Shown here piece after piece: positions 1 to 9,700 of a DNA stretch of 64,000 bases. The DNA is from Paractinoplanes bogorensis (GTDB lineage: Bacteria; Actinomycetota; Actinomycetes; Mycobacteriales; Micromonosporaceae): the NCBI RefSeq assembly GCF_018829635.1, contig NZ_JAHKKG010000008.1:434001-498000 (forward strand), in the 5' to 3' direction. The notes beneath the pieces are model-generated. The model was not told where the DNA came from, did no database searches, and saw only the letters and a list, made by a program, of their open reading frames with translations. Numbering within the stretch: position 1 is the stretch's first letter; each line of letters starts with the position of its first letter. Made by a program: the position numbers and the translations under genes.

Positions 1-218
1 GTCTCCTCGATCCCGACCAGCTCGATGGTGTCGTCCGGCGCGCCGACCCGGTAGGCCAGCGAGATGGCGTCCCGGCCCTTGAAGGGGCCGACATTCGACG
101 GGTCGAAGGCGAGGCTCGCCTGGTCGGCGAACGAATCGACGAAGTCGGTGAAGTCTTTGGCCTCGACGCTTCGATTGAATCTGCGCACGTGCTCGGTGGC
201 GAGCCGGCTGACGTCCAT
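1..218 (-). CDS. SnoaL/NTF2-like protein, 3' part cut by window edge
   Basis: Only the first 72 codons are visible; the gene runs off the left end. The start is ATG at 218 with a good ribosome site (GAAAGGA) about 8 bases upstream. The visible N-terminus (MDVSRLATEHVRRFNRSV, then a DFVDSFADQ and a PFKGRDAI motif) is typical of SnoaL-like/nuclear-transport-factor-2 folds, which are small cone-shaped proteins used as isomerases, hydrolases or binding proteins. It lies 20 bases after tatC on the same strand, so it may be the last gene of the tat operon. The function cannot be told from this half. Confidence 0.6.
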   Translation of the reverse strand, partial: MDVSRLATEHVRRFNRSVEAKDFTDFVDSFADQASLAFDPSNVGPFKGRDAISLAYRVGAPDDTIELVGIEE

Positions 219-237
219 CGGCGATCCTTTCGTACGG

Positions 238-1068
238 TCAGGCGACGGGTTCGAGATCATTCGGCGATTGATTCTCCCGGCGTTCCTGCCGCCGGTCGTG
301 CATGCGGCAGAACGCCGCGGACAGCTCGTACAGCACATACATGGGCACCAATAGAGCGACCATGGTCGAAGCATCCTGCCCCGGGGTGACGATGGCACAG
401 TAGACAGCCAGCCCGACCGCCACCATACGCCTCGATTTCGTCAGCGTGCTGCCGCGCAGAACCCCGGCGAGGTTGAGCAGAATGATGATCAGCGGCGCCT
501 CGAACGATATTCCGAAGATCAGAATCAGCATCGCCACCCAGGTGACATAGGTGTTCGCATCGATGAGATTGGACGCGGTGTCCGGCGTGAAACCGAGCAG
601 GAATTCGAAGGCACGGCGCAGGATGGTGAACGCCAGAGTCGCTCCCAGCAGGAACAGCGGTGTGCCGACGGCGACGAAGCCGTACGCCCAGCGGCGCTCG
701 CGGGAGTGCAGTGCGGGAGCCAGGAACGCCCAGAGGTTGTAGAGCCACAGCGGGGCGGTCAGCACCACGCCGATGATGACGGCCAGTTTGAGCCGGAACG
801 CGAACGCGCCGGTGATGTCGTGGAAGACGAAGCACGTCTCGGTGCCGAGCGTCCGGCGTACGGACAGTGGCAGGTCACAGAGCGGCTCGGTCAGGAACGT
901 GAAGACGGGATGGAAGAGGTAATAGCCGGCCACCGTGCCGGCGGCCACGATCAGGGCGATGACCATGAGGCGTTTGCGCAGCTCGGCCAGGTGATCGAGG
1001 AGCGGCATGGAAGCGCCGTCGAGAAACCGGGCGCCACGCTTGGAGCGGAGCCGGGACAGCGGTGTCAC
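238..1068 (-). CDS. tatC: Sec-independent protein translocase TatC
   Basis: Core membrane receptor of the twin-arginine pathway, which exports folded proteins. The 276-aa product has the cytoplasmic N-terminal HLAELRKRL motif (residues 26-34), six hydrophobic segments, the APLWLYNLWAF segment in the first half and the FEAP motif in the fifth helix, all as in TatC. The start is GTG. An internal ATG at residue 21 would give the more usual length but has no clear ribosome site. It follows tatA by 4 bases and is clearly co-transcribed with it. Confidence 0.95.
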   Translation of the reverse strand: MTPLSRLRSKRGARFLDGASMPLLDHLAELRKRLMVIALIVAAGTVAGYYLFHPVFTFLTEPLCDLPLSVRRTLGTETCFVFHDITGAFAFRLKLAVIIGVVLTAPLWLYNLWAFLAPALHSRERRWAYGFVAVGTPLFLLGATLAFTILRRAFEFLLGFTPDTASNLIDANTYVTWVAMLILIFGISFEAPLIIILLNLAGVLRGSTLTKSRRMVAVGLAVYCAIVTPGQDASTMVALLVPMYVLYELSAAFCRMHDRRQERRENQSPNDLEPVA

Positions 1069-1072
1069 CGGT

Positions 1073-1423
1073 TCACCGGCCCGGCGCGTCGCGCCTGATG
1101 ATGGTCGGCTCGCTGCTCGGGAGTCGTTCCGCGGGCAGCGCCGGCCGGGCGCGGTGATCGGGGTACGGATCGGAGTAGCCCGGCTCGGGCTGGATCGGCT
1201 GGATCGGCTGGATCGGCTGCACGGCCGGATGCGTGGTGCCCTGGGCGGGCGCCGGCGCCCCCGGCGCGGCCGGGTCGGCGGGATCGGGCTCGGTGTCGTG
1301 GGTCGACTCGCGGCGCAGGATGCGCAGCGACTGCCCCAGGGACTGGGCCATGCCCGGCAGCCGCTTCGAGCCGAAGACCACCAGGATCAGGATCAGGAGG
1401 GCGGGAATCATCCAGTCGCGCAT
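1073..1423 (-). CDS. tatA: twin-arginine translocase TatA with repeat-bearing tail
   Basis: Pore-forming subunit of the Tat system. A short N-terminal membrane helix (residues about 4-18) is followed by the hinge motif FGSKRLPG and an amphipathic helix (MAQSLGQSLRILRRES). The C-terminal half is acidic, proline-rich and contains three perfect QPI repeats, encoded by a 9-base in-frame tandem repeat near 1190-1219. At 116 aa it is a little longer than many TatA proteins because of this tail. It starts one base after tatB ends. Confidence 0.93.
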   Translation of the reverse strand: MRDWMIPALLILILVVFGSKRLPGMAQSLGQSLRILRRESTHDTEPDPADPAAPGAPAPAQGTTHPAVQPIQPIQPIQPEPGYSDPYPDHRARPALPAERLPSSEPTIIRRDAPGR

Positions 1424-1424
1424 G

Positions 1425-1799
1425 TCAGTCCTCCGGTCGGATGGATGGCGGCGGCTCGGAACCGGCCCGGGCGTCGCTCGTGGTCAGGGAAGCCGGGGCG
1501 CCGCCCGCCGATGGCGCCGGAGCGCTCGGGGCCCCGCCCGGCACCACCGGCGGCGGCAGCGTGCCCGACATGGTGAGCGACGCGTTCGTGTGGTCGTGAC
1601 CGTGCTTGCGGAACATCTCGCTCACCTCGTCGAGGCCGACCTCGCGGCGCAGCTCGCTGGTCAGGCCGTGGGCGACTCCGCGAAGACTGCGGATCGTCCG
1701 GGCGATGTCGCGGGCCATGGCCGGCAGCCGATCGGGGCCCGCCGCGAGCAGCGCCGCGAGGAAGATGAGAAGCAGCTCACCGATTCCTACAGATCCCAT
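1425..1799 (-). CDS. tatB: twin-arginine translocase TatB
   Basis: Substrate-handling subunit that works with TatC. The start is ATG at 1799, chosen because GGGGAG sits about 8 bases upstream and because the protein then begins MGSVGIGELLLIFLAALL, the expected TatB N-terminal helix. This is followed by AAGPDRLP and an amphipathic helix (ARDIARTIRSLRG). The glycine-proline hinge separates TatB from TatA. The tail is alanine/proline-rich with low conservation. It is first in the tatB-tatA-tatC operon; in many actinobacteria tatB sits apart from tatAC, so this compact set is notable. Confidence 0.88.
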   Translation of the reverse strand: MGSVGIGELLLIFLAALLAAGPDRLPAMARDIARTIRSLRGVAHGLTSELRREVGLDEVSEMFRKHGHDHTNASLTMSGTLPPPVVPGGAPSAPAPSAGGAPASLTTSDARAGSEPPPSIRPED

Positions 1800-1930
1800 A
1801 GCGCTCCCCGTTCGCTTGCAACTCATGTAGCACATTAAGCAAGTCAATGATCGACATCAATAGCCTGACGCTGCACAGTTGAGAAACAATGGGGTGGTGA
1901 GATTGGGCTCGGAGTACAGCTTTACTTACC

Positions 1931-1936
1931 TATAGT
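1931..1936 (+). promoter_or_regulatory. possible -10 box for the Asp-box protein gene
   Basis: TATAGT lies about 47 bases before the start of the next plus-strand gene, in an unusually AT-rich patch between the divergent tat operon and that gene. No convincing -35 hexamer is found 16-18 bases upstream (the nearest TTGGGC is 22 bases away), so this is tentative. Confidence 0.3.
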
Positions 1937-1982
1937 GCCTTGCTAGCGTTCGGGCTCGGAGACTCGTGGAGGAGGCGGCGGA

Positions 1983-3428
1983 ATGCATCGGCGATGGAGT
2001 CGTGGAATCGCGGCGACGACCCTGGCTCTGACCTCGACCGTGATCGCGATCGGCCCGTCGGCCCCGGCGCCGGCCGCCCGGCCACCGGCGTTGTGGCCGG
2101 TCACCAGCGACAGCCCCTACCCGGCCGGCTGCCGTGACGAGTCACCCGGCAGCACGTACACCGGAGCGGAGATCGAGCCGTCGCTCGACGCCGACCCGCG
2201 TGACGCCCGCCACCTGGTCGCCGCCTGGCAGCAGGACCGCCGCTCCAACGGAGGTGCGCAGGGCATCGGCGTCGCGGTCAGCCGCGACGGCGGGCGCACC
2301 TGGCGGCCCGCGGCGGCACCACCGTTCACCCAGTGCGCCGGCGGCAACGCGACCAACGGCGGCGACTACGAGCGGGCGTCCAACCCCTGGGTCAGCTTCG
2401 GTCCGGACGGCACGCTCTATCTCATCGCGCTGGCCACCAACCCGCTGGACGACGACAGCGTCATGCTGACGTCCCGCTCCACCGACGGTGGCGACACCTG
2501 GGGCCCGGTCCGGACACTCATCGACGACGACGACCCGGCCGTACTCAACGACAAACCGTCGATCACCGCCGACCCGTGGCGGCGCGGGCACGCGTACGCG
2601 GTCTGGGACCGCCTGTCCGGATTGGGCTCGGCGACCGAGCCGTCCTTCGGCCCGACCTACTTCACCCGCACCGTCGACGGCGGCCGCACCTGGACGACGC
2701 CCGCTCCCATCCTCGACCCCGGGCCCAACGCGCAGACGATCGCCTCGGTGGTCGAGGTGCTCGGCGACGGCACGCTCGTGCTGGTCACCGACGTCATCAC
2801 CCCCGACGGGGTCGGGCACATCACCGCCGTGCGCTCGGCCGACGGCGGGACGACCTGGGGCTCGTCCCAGGAGATCGGCTCACTGACCTGGGCCACGGTG
2901 ACCGACCCCGCGAGCGGTGCCCGGATCCGAACCGCCGACTATCTGTTGTCCACCGCCGCCGATCCGCGCCGGGGGCATCGTGAGCTCTACGTCTCGTGGC
3001 AGGACGCCGCGTTCTCCGGCGGCACACTCAGCCAGATCGCCGGCTCGGTCTCCCGGGACGGCGGACTGACCTGGACGCCGCCGTCCCGCCTGAGCCCGGC
3101 CGACCGGCAGGCCTTCCTTCCCCAGCTCGCCGTCAACGACCATGGCACGCCCCTTCTCACCTATCTCGACTTCAGCGGCGACGACACCGCCACGGCGGCG
3201 CTGGAGACGACCATCTGGTCGACGGCCCGCCTGGGCGGGCGATGGAGGGCGCCGCGCGCGTTGCGAACGCCGGTCATCGACATGCGTCAGGCCCCGGCGG
3301 TGAGTGCCCGATTCATCGGTGACTACTACGGTCTCGTGAGCCTCGGTACCCGATTCGGACTGGCCGTCCCGGTTCCCCGCTACCGGGCCGACGACCAGGT
3401 CGACGTGGTCTATCGGCAGATCCCGTGA
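1983..3428 (+). CDS. secreted Asp-box (BNR/sialidase-fold) protein
   Basis: A predicted exported beta-propeller. The N-terminus is a signal peptide (arginine start, hydrophobic stretch about residues 9-25, then Ala-Pro-rich). Five Asp-box motifs of the form S-x-D-x-G-x-T-W occur near residues 99, 164, 229, 284 and 356 (SRDGGRTW, STDGGDTW, TVDGGRTW, SADGGTTW, SRDGGLTW), the hallmark of sialidase-like propellers. The substrate is not deducible, and sialidase catalytic residues cannot be confirmed by eye. Purine-rich GTGGAGGAGG sits just upstream of the ATG. It is transcribed away from the tat operon and is followed by two membrane proteins that may belong to the same unit. Confidence 0.8.
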   Translation: MHRRWSRGIAATTLALTSTVIAIGPSAPAPAARPPALWPVTSDSPYPAGCRDESPGSTYTGAEIEPSLDADPRDARHLVAAWQQDRRSNGGAQGIGVAVSRDGGRTWRPAAAPPFTQCAGGNATNGGDYERASNPWVSFGPDGTLYLIALATNPLDDDSVMLTSRSTDGGDTWGPVRTLIDDDDPAVLNDKPSITADPWRRGHAYAVWDRLSGLGSATEPSFGPTYFTRTVDGGRTWTTPAPILDPGPNAQTIASVVEVLGDGTLVLVTDVITPDGVGHITAVRSADGGTTWGSSQEIGSLTWATVTDPASGARIRTADYLLSTAADPRRGHRELYVSWQDAAFSGGTLSQIAGSVSRDGGLTWTPPSRLSPADRQAFLPQLAVNDHGTPLLTYLDFSGDDTATAALETTIWSTARLGGRWRAPRALRTPVIDMRQAPAVSARFIGDYYGLVSLGTRFGLAVPVPRYRADDQVDVVYRQIP

Positions 3429-3457
3429 GGACGACCGACAACCCAAGGAGCAGAAAT

Positions 3458-4033
3458 ATGGTCTCCACTCGTCGTGCCGGCATCTCATCCACGCTCAACG
3501 GCCCGCACCATCGCGCCGCGCTCACGGCCTTCATGGTGGTGGTGATAGCGCACTGGGGCGAGCACATCGCGCAGGCCGTGCAGATCTGGGGTCTGGGCTG
3601 GCCCCGGCCCCAGGCGCGGGGGCTGCTGGGCGTGCCGTTCCCGTGGCTCATCACCTCGGAGTGGCTTCACTACGGGTTCGCGATCGTCATGCTGGCCGGG
3701 CTGTGGTTCCTGCGGAAAGGCTTCACCGGCCGCGCCCGCATGTGGTGGACGGTGGCGCTCGGCATCCAGTTCTGGCACCACATCGAACACCTGCTGCTGC
3801 TCGTGCAGGCGCAGAGCGGCCATTTCCTGGCCGGTGCGGCCGTGCCGACCAGCATCGCGCAACTCGTCTTCCCCCGGGTCGAGCTGCACCTGTTCTACAA
3901 CACGGTGGTCTTCGTACCGATGGTCGTCGCGGTCTATCTGCACCTGCGACCCACCCGTGCCGAGGCCGAACTCATGACGTGCAGTTGCCGCCCGGTGCTG
4001 AGTGCCGCCCCGGTTGCGGCCGCCCCGGCATGA
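3458..4033 (+). CDS. histidine-rich four-helix membrane protein of unknown function
   Basis: The ATG at 3458 is preceded by AAGGAG with ideal spacing. The 191-aa product has about four membrane segments carrying several histidine clusters: HWGEH in helix 1, LHYGF in helix 2, FWHHIEH in helix 3 and ELHLFY in helix 4. Clustered membrane histidines suggest haem or metal binding, but this is inference; I do not recognise the family. The gene begins 29 bases after the Asp-box protein and its stop overlaps the next start by 4 bases (ATGA), so the three genes look co-transcribed. Confidence 0.7.
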   Translation: MVSTRRAGISSTLNGPHHRAALTAFMVVVIAHWGEHIAQAVQIWGLGWPRPQARGLLGVPFPWLITSEWLHYGFAIVMLAGLWFLRKGFTGRARMWWTVALGIQFWHHIEHLLLLVQAQSGHFLAGAAVPTSIAQLVFPRVELHLFYNTVVFVPMVVAVYLHLRPTRAEAELMTCSCRPVLSAAPVAAAPA

Positions 4034-4329
4034 GGCGCCTCGCTCTGGTCGTCCTCGGCCTCGCCGCCGTGCTGGCCACGCTGTTCGTGGCCGGCGCGGC
4101 GCTGACCCCCGCCGGTCCGGCGCCGGAGCCGTCGGTCGCCGGACCGGCCGGGACACCGGCGGAGGAGACGGCGCACCAGCACCAGCACGACGGTGCGTCA
4201 CCGCTCGATCTGGCGCTGCTCACCGTCGACGCCCTGCTGGTCGTCGCGGTGCTGGGGATGTTGATGCGGCGTCCGCGGGTCCGCGACGGCCGCCCGACGC
4301 GGTGGATGCTGGCCGACAGCGACCGATGA
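4030..4329 (+). CDS. small two-segment membrane or exported protein
   Basis: The start ATG overlaps the preceding stop (ATGA at 4030-4033), indicating translational coupling. The 99-aa product has an N-terminal signal-like helix (residues about 4-22), a proline/alanine linker, a short HQHQHDG metal-binding-like patch, a second hydrophobic helix (DLALLTVDALLVVAVLGML), and a basic tail. Function unknown. Together with the upstream histidine-rich membrane protein it could form a small membrane complex; the shared histidine clusters hint at a metal. Confidence 0.65.
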   Translation: MRRLALVVLGLAAVLATLFVAGAALTPAGPAPEPSVAGPAGTPAEETAHQHQHDGASPLDLALLTVDALLVVAVLGMLMRRPRVRDGRPTRWMLADSDR

Positions 4330-4417
4330 CGCCGGCCAGGCTCCTGGCAATTGTCATCGCCGGGCGGGGATTTCGACATCTACTCCACCACGACATCGCC
4401 GGGAACCCTCAGCAAGT

Positions 4418-5467
4418 ATGAGCGACGACGAACTGAACGAGGCGTACGTACGGATGCATCACGCCGGCCCGGAGTGGGGTGAGGACCGGCTCACCAATCA
4501 CGGCCCGATGGCGGTCGAGGTGCTCGTCCGGCGCGGCCACGCCGATCGGGTGCCGCGGTGGGTCGACCGCTATCTGCCACGGCTGGACGACCTGCCGCGG
4601 GCCACCACCACGATCACCGACGACAGCTGGCCGGAGGCCCTGGGCGACGAGCGGCGGATCGCCGAGTGGACGGACTACTTCGGCCGACAGGTTCGGGAAC
4701 GGCCCTGGCGTGACGTGCTCGAGCTGTGGTGGCCGAGGCTGCTGCCCGGCATCCTGGCCGGCACCACACACGGCGTCATCCGGGTCGGTCACGCCGTGCG
4801 GGCGCTCCTGCGCAGCGGGGGTTCCGTCACCGAGCTGGCTCACGGACTGGCGTTGTGGGCGTCCCGGTTCCAGGCCCTGCCGGGTTCCGGGTCGCCGGCC
4901 GGTCGGCTCGACGTCGCCACCGCGCTGCGGCGCGTCCCGGCGGTGAACGTCCAGGACGGTCCGGTGGCGGCGCGGCTGGCCCGGCTGGCCGGCACACCGG
5001 GTTGGACCGAGGCGACGGCCGCGCTGCGGGCGCCCACCACGCCGCTGGAGGCGCGCGACGCGTTGGCGCAGCTGGTGGCGGCCGGCACGGTGCAGTACCT
5101 GCATCACGGCCACGCCAGCCCGATCATCCTGGTGCACGGGGCGACCGCTCCGAACGCGGTGCTGCACTGCCTGCCCGCCCTGCCTCAAGACCTGTGGAGG
5201 CCCAGTTTCGACGCGATGTGGGCCACGACGTCGGCGCTGACGGCCGCCTACGCCGGGCAACCGGCTTTTATGACTCGGGACGAGACGGTGGATGCGGCCT
5301 CGGTCTTCGAGCGCGCCGCCGACCACGGCGACGAACACGTCATCAAGTTCACCGACACTGCCCTCGAGGTCTGGGAGCGAACCGGCGATCCGGCCGCGCT
5401 GGCCGCCGCCGCCCACATCACGACACTCGTGCGGCCGCCTTCAAATGGTAAGGAAACTTTTGTCTGA
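4418..5467 (+). CDS. questin oxidase family protein (DUF4243-like)
   Basis: The 349-aa product has the features of the questin-oxidase-like family: N-terminal HHAGPEWG and TNHGPMAVEVLVRRG blocks, a central WWPRLLPGILAGTTHG block, and a C-terminal HVIKFTDTALE block with many histidines. Members of this family include fungal Baeyer-Villiger-type enzymes opening anthraquinone rings; bacterial members are mostly uncharacterised, so the substrate is unknown. There is no signal peptide, so it is cytoplasmic. No clear ribosome site precedes the ATG, so it may be leaderless. The stop codon lies inside an inverted repeat that probably controls the next operon. Confidence 0.75.
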   Translation: MSDDELNEAYVRMHHAGPEWGEDRLTNHGPMAVEVLVRRGHADRVPRWVDRYLPRLDDLPRATTTITDDSWPEALGDERRIAEWTDYFGRQVRERPWRDVLELWWPRLLPGILAGTTHGVIRVGHAVRALLRSGGSVTELAHGLALWASRFQALPGSGSPAGRLDVATALRRVPAVNVQDGPVAARLARLAGTPGWTEATAALRAPTTPLEARDALAQLVAAGTVQYLHHGHASPIILVHGATAPNAVLHCLPALPQDLWRPSFDAMWATTSALTAAYAGQPAFMTRDETVDAASVFERAADHGDEHVIKFTDTALEVWERTGDPAALAAAAHITTLVRPPSNGKETFV

Positions 5468-5480
5468 ACGGACGAAAGTT
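5455..5480. promoter_or_regulatory. inverted repeat, likely operator upstream of isomerase operon
   Basis: AACTTTTGTC (5455-5464) and GACGAAAGTT (5471-5480) match as inverted repeats at 9 of 10 positions around a 6-base centre. It overlaps the stop codon of the questin-oxidase-like gene and lies 160 bases before the Tat-exported isomerase. The form is that of a dimeric repressor site; no regulator gene is adjacent. Confidence 0.5.
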
Positions 5481-5642
5481 GGATCCAAGATGGACTATCT
5501 TTTGACTCCCACGAGCGCTAGCGTCGTTTCAAGTCTGAAATATGCGTGACACAAGGCTTCGTACCGGCGCAATCGGCGGCGTCGGTCCGGTGTGACTGAA
5601 GGACCCTCCCTGGTTCCGTACGACGTCCTCCGTGGAGTTCGC

Positions 5643-6740
5643 ATGTTCAAATCCCCCGTATCCCGCCGTCAGATTCTCGCCGCCTCCGCCGGAGCGGCCG
5701 CCGCCATCGGCGCCGCCGGCATCCCCGTCCTCGCCACCGGCTCCCCGGCCCTGGCCGGGGGCAACGACAACAAGCACGGCAACAGCAAACTGCGCGTCGA
5801 GCCGCTCATCCCGGCCCGCAACCGCGGCATCATCCTCTACAGCGTCCGCGACCGGATCTCGGCCGCGCCCGACGACTCCGGTGTCCCGTACGGCTTCGAG
5901 CGCGTGCTGGCCCGGCTGGCCGAGATCGGTTACAAGGAGATCGAGTTCGCCGGGTACAACCAGAACACGGCGATCCTGGGCCGGCAGATCACCCCGGCCG
6001 AGATCCGCAAGATCCTCGACGACAACGGGCTGGTCGCCAACGGCACCCACACCTCGATCAACGCGGCCACCTTCGAGCAGCAGCTCGAGATTGCCGAGAC
6101 GCTCGGCATGAAGCACATCGGCACCGGCAGCGACCCGACCAACAGCGCCTACAAGAGCGACTGGGACGCCGCCGCCGACCTGTGGAACGAGCTCGGCCGC
6201 ACGGCCCGCAAGCGCGGGATCAAGCTGTACACGCACAATCACGACGCCGCGTACGGGTTCCTGCTCGACGCCGGCCCGCTCGACGCCGCCGGCAAGCCCA
6301 CCCGCTCCACCGGCCAGCGCAAGCTGGAGTACTTCTTCGACAAGACCGACGAGCGGTACGTGTACTTCGAGATGGACATCTACTGGGCGTACGTGGCCCG
6401 GTTCAAGCATCACACCTTTGTCGACAAGAACGGTGCGTCCAAAGAGGATCTGTTTGACCCGATCCTCACCGTCGCGCCGCGCACCGAGCGGTTCCCGCTT
6501 TTCCACGCCAAGGACGGGGACAAGGCACCCGCCCAGGCCAACGGTTACACGATGGTGCCGCTGGGCGAGGGTGACATCAACTTCCAGCAGTTCTTCGAGG
6601 TCATCGGCAAGCAGGACTACCACCACGCGAACTGGGAGCAGGACTCCGCGCCCGGCGGCACGGCCAACCCGGGCCAGTCGATCGACTTCGCGAACATCAG
6701 CTACGGCAACATGTCCGACCTCACCATCTACCGCCGATGA
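5643..6740 (+). CDS. Tat-exported sugar phosphate isomerase/epimerase-like TIM barrel
   Basis: The 365-aa product starts with a twin-arginine signal (SRRQILAA, hydrophobic alanine stretch, ending at a SPALAGG cleavage region). The rest is an AP-endonuclease-2-like TIM barrel: ILYSVRDRI at the first strand, EIGYKEIEFAGYNQNT, NGTHTSIN, a HNHDAAYGF block and FEMDIYWAY, which carry likely metal-binding Glu/His/Asp residues. Related exported proteins act on oxidised sugars or inositols, but the substrate here is unknown. Start chosen at ATG 5643 with GTGGAG upstream. Its stop overlaps the start of the next gene by 4 bases, so the two act together outside the cell. Confidence 0.82.
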   Translation: MFKSPVSRRQILAASAGAAAAIGAAGIPVLATGSPALAGGNDNKHGNSKLRVEPLIPARNRGIILYSVRDRISAAPDDSGVPYGFERVLARLAEIGYKEIEFAGYNQNTAILGRQITPAEIRKILDDNGLVANGTHTSINAATFEQQLEIAETLGMKHIGTGSDPTNSAYKSDWDAAADLWNELGRTARKRGIKLYTHNHDAAYGFLLDAGPLDAAGKPTRSTGQRKLEYFFDKTDERYVYFEMDIYWAYVARFKHHTFVDKNGASKEDLFDPILTVAPRTERFPLFHAKDGDKAPAQANGYTMVPLGEGDINFQQFFEVIGKQDYHHANWEQDSAPGGTANPGQSIDFANISYGNMSDLTIYRR

Positions 6741-9700
6741 GGCGGGCCGCGCGGTTGATCACCGCAGCCGCGGTCGCGGCGCCGTTCCTGTTCGCGAGCC
6801 CCGCCGCCGCCCACAGCACCGACGTTCTCGTGTTCGCGACATCGTCCAACGCCCCCACGGTCCGGGAGATCAAGGGGCTGGGCTTCGACGTCACGGTCAC
6901 CACCAAGGCCTCCGACTTCACGACCAAAAAGCTTTCCCCGTACGAGGCCGTGGTGTTCCTGCGCGACGGCGAAGTGCTCGACGCGACGCAGCGAGCCGCC
7001 TTCGAGGCGTACGTGGGAAGCGGTAAAGGTTTTGCCGGTGTGCGGAGCGCCGCCGAGACCGCGGGCACCTGGACGTTCTATGACGAACTGCTGGGCGCCC
7101 GCGTCACCGGCACAGCGGCGGCGAGCGCGGGCACGGTGACCCTGACCGATCCCGCGCCGAAGACGTTCCCGCTGACCGAGCAGTGGTACACGTTCGACAC
7201 CGACGTGCGAGGCAAGCAGCACGTCCTCGCCACGGCGGCCGAGAAGCCGGTCTCCTGGTGCCAGGATTTCCGGGGCGGGCGGTCGTGGTACTCCGGGCTG
7301 AGCGTCGCCAACCGCGCCGACAGCCGTCAGCATCTGCTCACCGGCATCCGGTGGGCGGCCACCGGCAAGGGGCTCGACTGCGGCGCGACCGTCGAGAGCA
7401 ACTACGAGAAGGTGACCCTCAACGACGAGCCGGGGGAGCCGATGACCCTGGCCGTGCTGCCCGACGGCCGCGTGCTGCACAACACCCGCGGCGGCCAGGT
7501 GCGCATGTACGACCCGGCGACCGGGTTGAGCCCGGTCATCGCGACCGTCCCGGTGTACGTGCACGACGAGGACGGCCTGCAGTCGGTCGCGATCGACCCG
7601 GACTTCGTACGCAACAAATGGGTCTACATCTATTACGCGCCGAGGCTGAACACGCCGGTCGACGACCCGGCCACGCCGTCGGTCAACGAGGGTGACGCGC
7701 CCGCGACCAGCGACGACCCGACCACCTGGGACAAGTTCAAGGGCTACAACCAGGTGTCCCGGGTCAAGCTGGTCGAGACACCGACCCCGCACCTCGACCT
7801 GTCGACCGAGCAGAAGATCCTGCGCGTCGACACCGACCGGGGCATCTGCTGCCACGTCGGCGGCGAGATCAAGTTCGACGGTAAGGGCAACCTCTACCTG
7901 GTCACCGGCGACGACACCAACGCCAGCGGCTCGGACGGGTTCACCCCGATCAACGAGTCGCCGACGCAGGGGCCCGGTTACGACGCGCAGCGTTCGGCCG
8001 CCAACACCAACGATCTGCGCGGCAAGGTGCTCCGCATCAAGGTCAAGGCCGACGGGTCGTACACCATCCCCGACGGAAACCTGTTCCGGAAGACGTCGCA
8101 GACCCGTCCCGAGATTTTCCTGATGGGCCTCCGCAACCCGTTCCGCTTCGACGTCAGCAAAACCGGTTACGTGTACGTCGGTGACTACTCACCGGACTCC
8201 CGCGTGCCCAGCGCCACGCGTGGTCCGGAAGGCACCGGCCGCTGGATCGGCACCGACAAGGCCGGCAACTACGGCTGGCCCTACTGCTATTCACCCGATC
8301 TGCCCTACATCGACTTCGACTTCGTTTCCCGTACGTCCGGAGCCGCCTTCAACTGCAAGGCGCCCGTCAACGAGTCACCGCGCAACACCGGGCTGCGCAA
8401 TCTGCCGCCGGTTCGCACCCCGCAGCTCAACTACACGTTCAACGCGCTCACCCCGTGCCCCGGCGCCTACCTGGCGACGCCGCCGACCACGTGCGGCTTC
8501 CAGTGGCCGGCGCTCGGCACCGGCGGGGTCGGCCCGATGGGCGGCCCGATCTACCGCTCGTCGCAGGTCAAGGGGGACCACGAGTTCCCGGCCTACTACG
8601 ACAACACGGTGGTGTTCGGCGAGTTCACCCGGGACAAGCTGTTCGCGCTGCGCACCGACGGGAAGGACAAACTGCTCGCGGTCGAGCCGATGCTGTCGAG
8701 CTTCGTGTTCGACAATCCGATGGACATGGAGTTCGGCCCGAACGGTGAGCTCTACGTCCTCGAGTACGGCGACGGTTTCTTCCGGGCCAACCCGGACGCC
8801 CAGCTCGCCGTCGTCCGCTACGTGAAGGGCGGCCGGGCACCCACGGCTGCGGCGTCGGCGACCCCGACGTCGGGCCAGGCGCCGCTGACCGTCGCGTTCT
8901 CCTCGGCCGGCACGACCGACGGGGTGACGCTGGCGTGGGACTTCGACGGCAACGGCACGGTCGACTCCACCGCGACTGATCCGTCGTTCACCTACACCAC
9001 CAACGGCGTCTACAACGCCCGTCTCACGGTGACCGACAGCTCCGGCCGTACGGGCGTGGCCACCCGCACCATCACGGTCGGCAACACCGCGCCCGTCGTC
9101 GAGGTCGTCACCCCGGCCAACGGCTCGTTCTTCGCGTGGGGCGACACGATCCCGTTCGAGGTGCGGGTGACCGACCCCGAGGACGGCCCGGTCGACTGCT
9201 CGCGGGTCGAGGTGACGCTGGTGCTCGGCCACGACGAGCACGGCCACGGCATCAACTCGACGACCGGCTGCACGGGTTCGCTGCCGAGCCCGGCCGACGG
9301 CGCCGACCACGCCGGTGGCTACCTGTTCCTGGGGGTCAGTGCCTCCTACACCGACCGGGGCACCCCGGCGTTGTCCACGACCGGCCAGGCCATCGTCCAG
9401 ACCTGGCGGCAGCAGGCCGAGACAGCCCAGGTACGCACCGGCACCGCGTCCGCGGCCACCAACGACGTCGACGGTGACCAGCACCTGACGGCCATCGACG
9501 ACGGCGACGCGATCGCCTTCCGCCCGATCGACCTGAACGGCGTCGACGGCCTCACCCTGCGGGTGGCCGGCGGTTCCGCGACCACCGTGGGCGCACCGCG
9601 CGCCCAGGTCGAGGTCCGCCTGGGCTCGCCGACCGGCGAGCTCGTCACCACGGCCACCGTGACCGCCACCGCGGGCACCGGGGCCTGGGCCAGTCAGCGG

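Noticed and set aside
1190..1219. 9-base tandem repeat in tatA as a phase-variation tract
   Set aside because: Unit is a multiple of three, so slippage would change tail length, not reading frame.
4409..5416. Long open frame (335 codons) opposite the questin-oxidase-like gene
   Set aside because: Arginine/glycine-rich, no recognised domain, and third-position GC belongs to the other strand; a by-product of high GC.
5502..5507. TTGACT as a -35 box for the isomerase operon
   Set aside because: No acceptable -10 hexamer 16-19 bases downstream.
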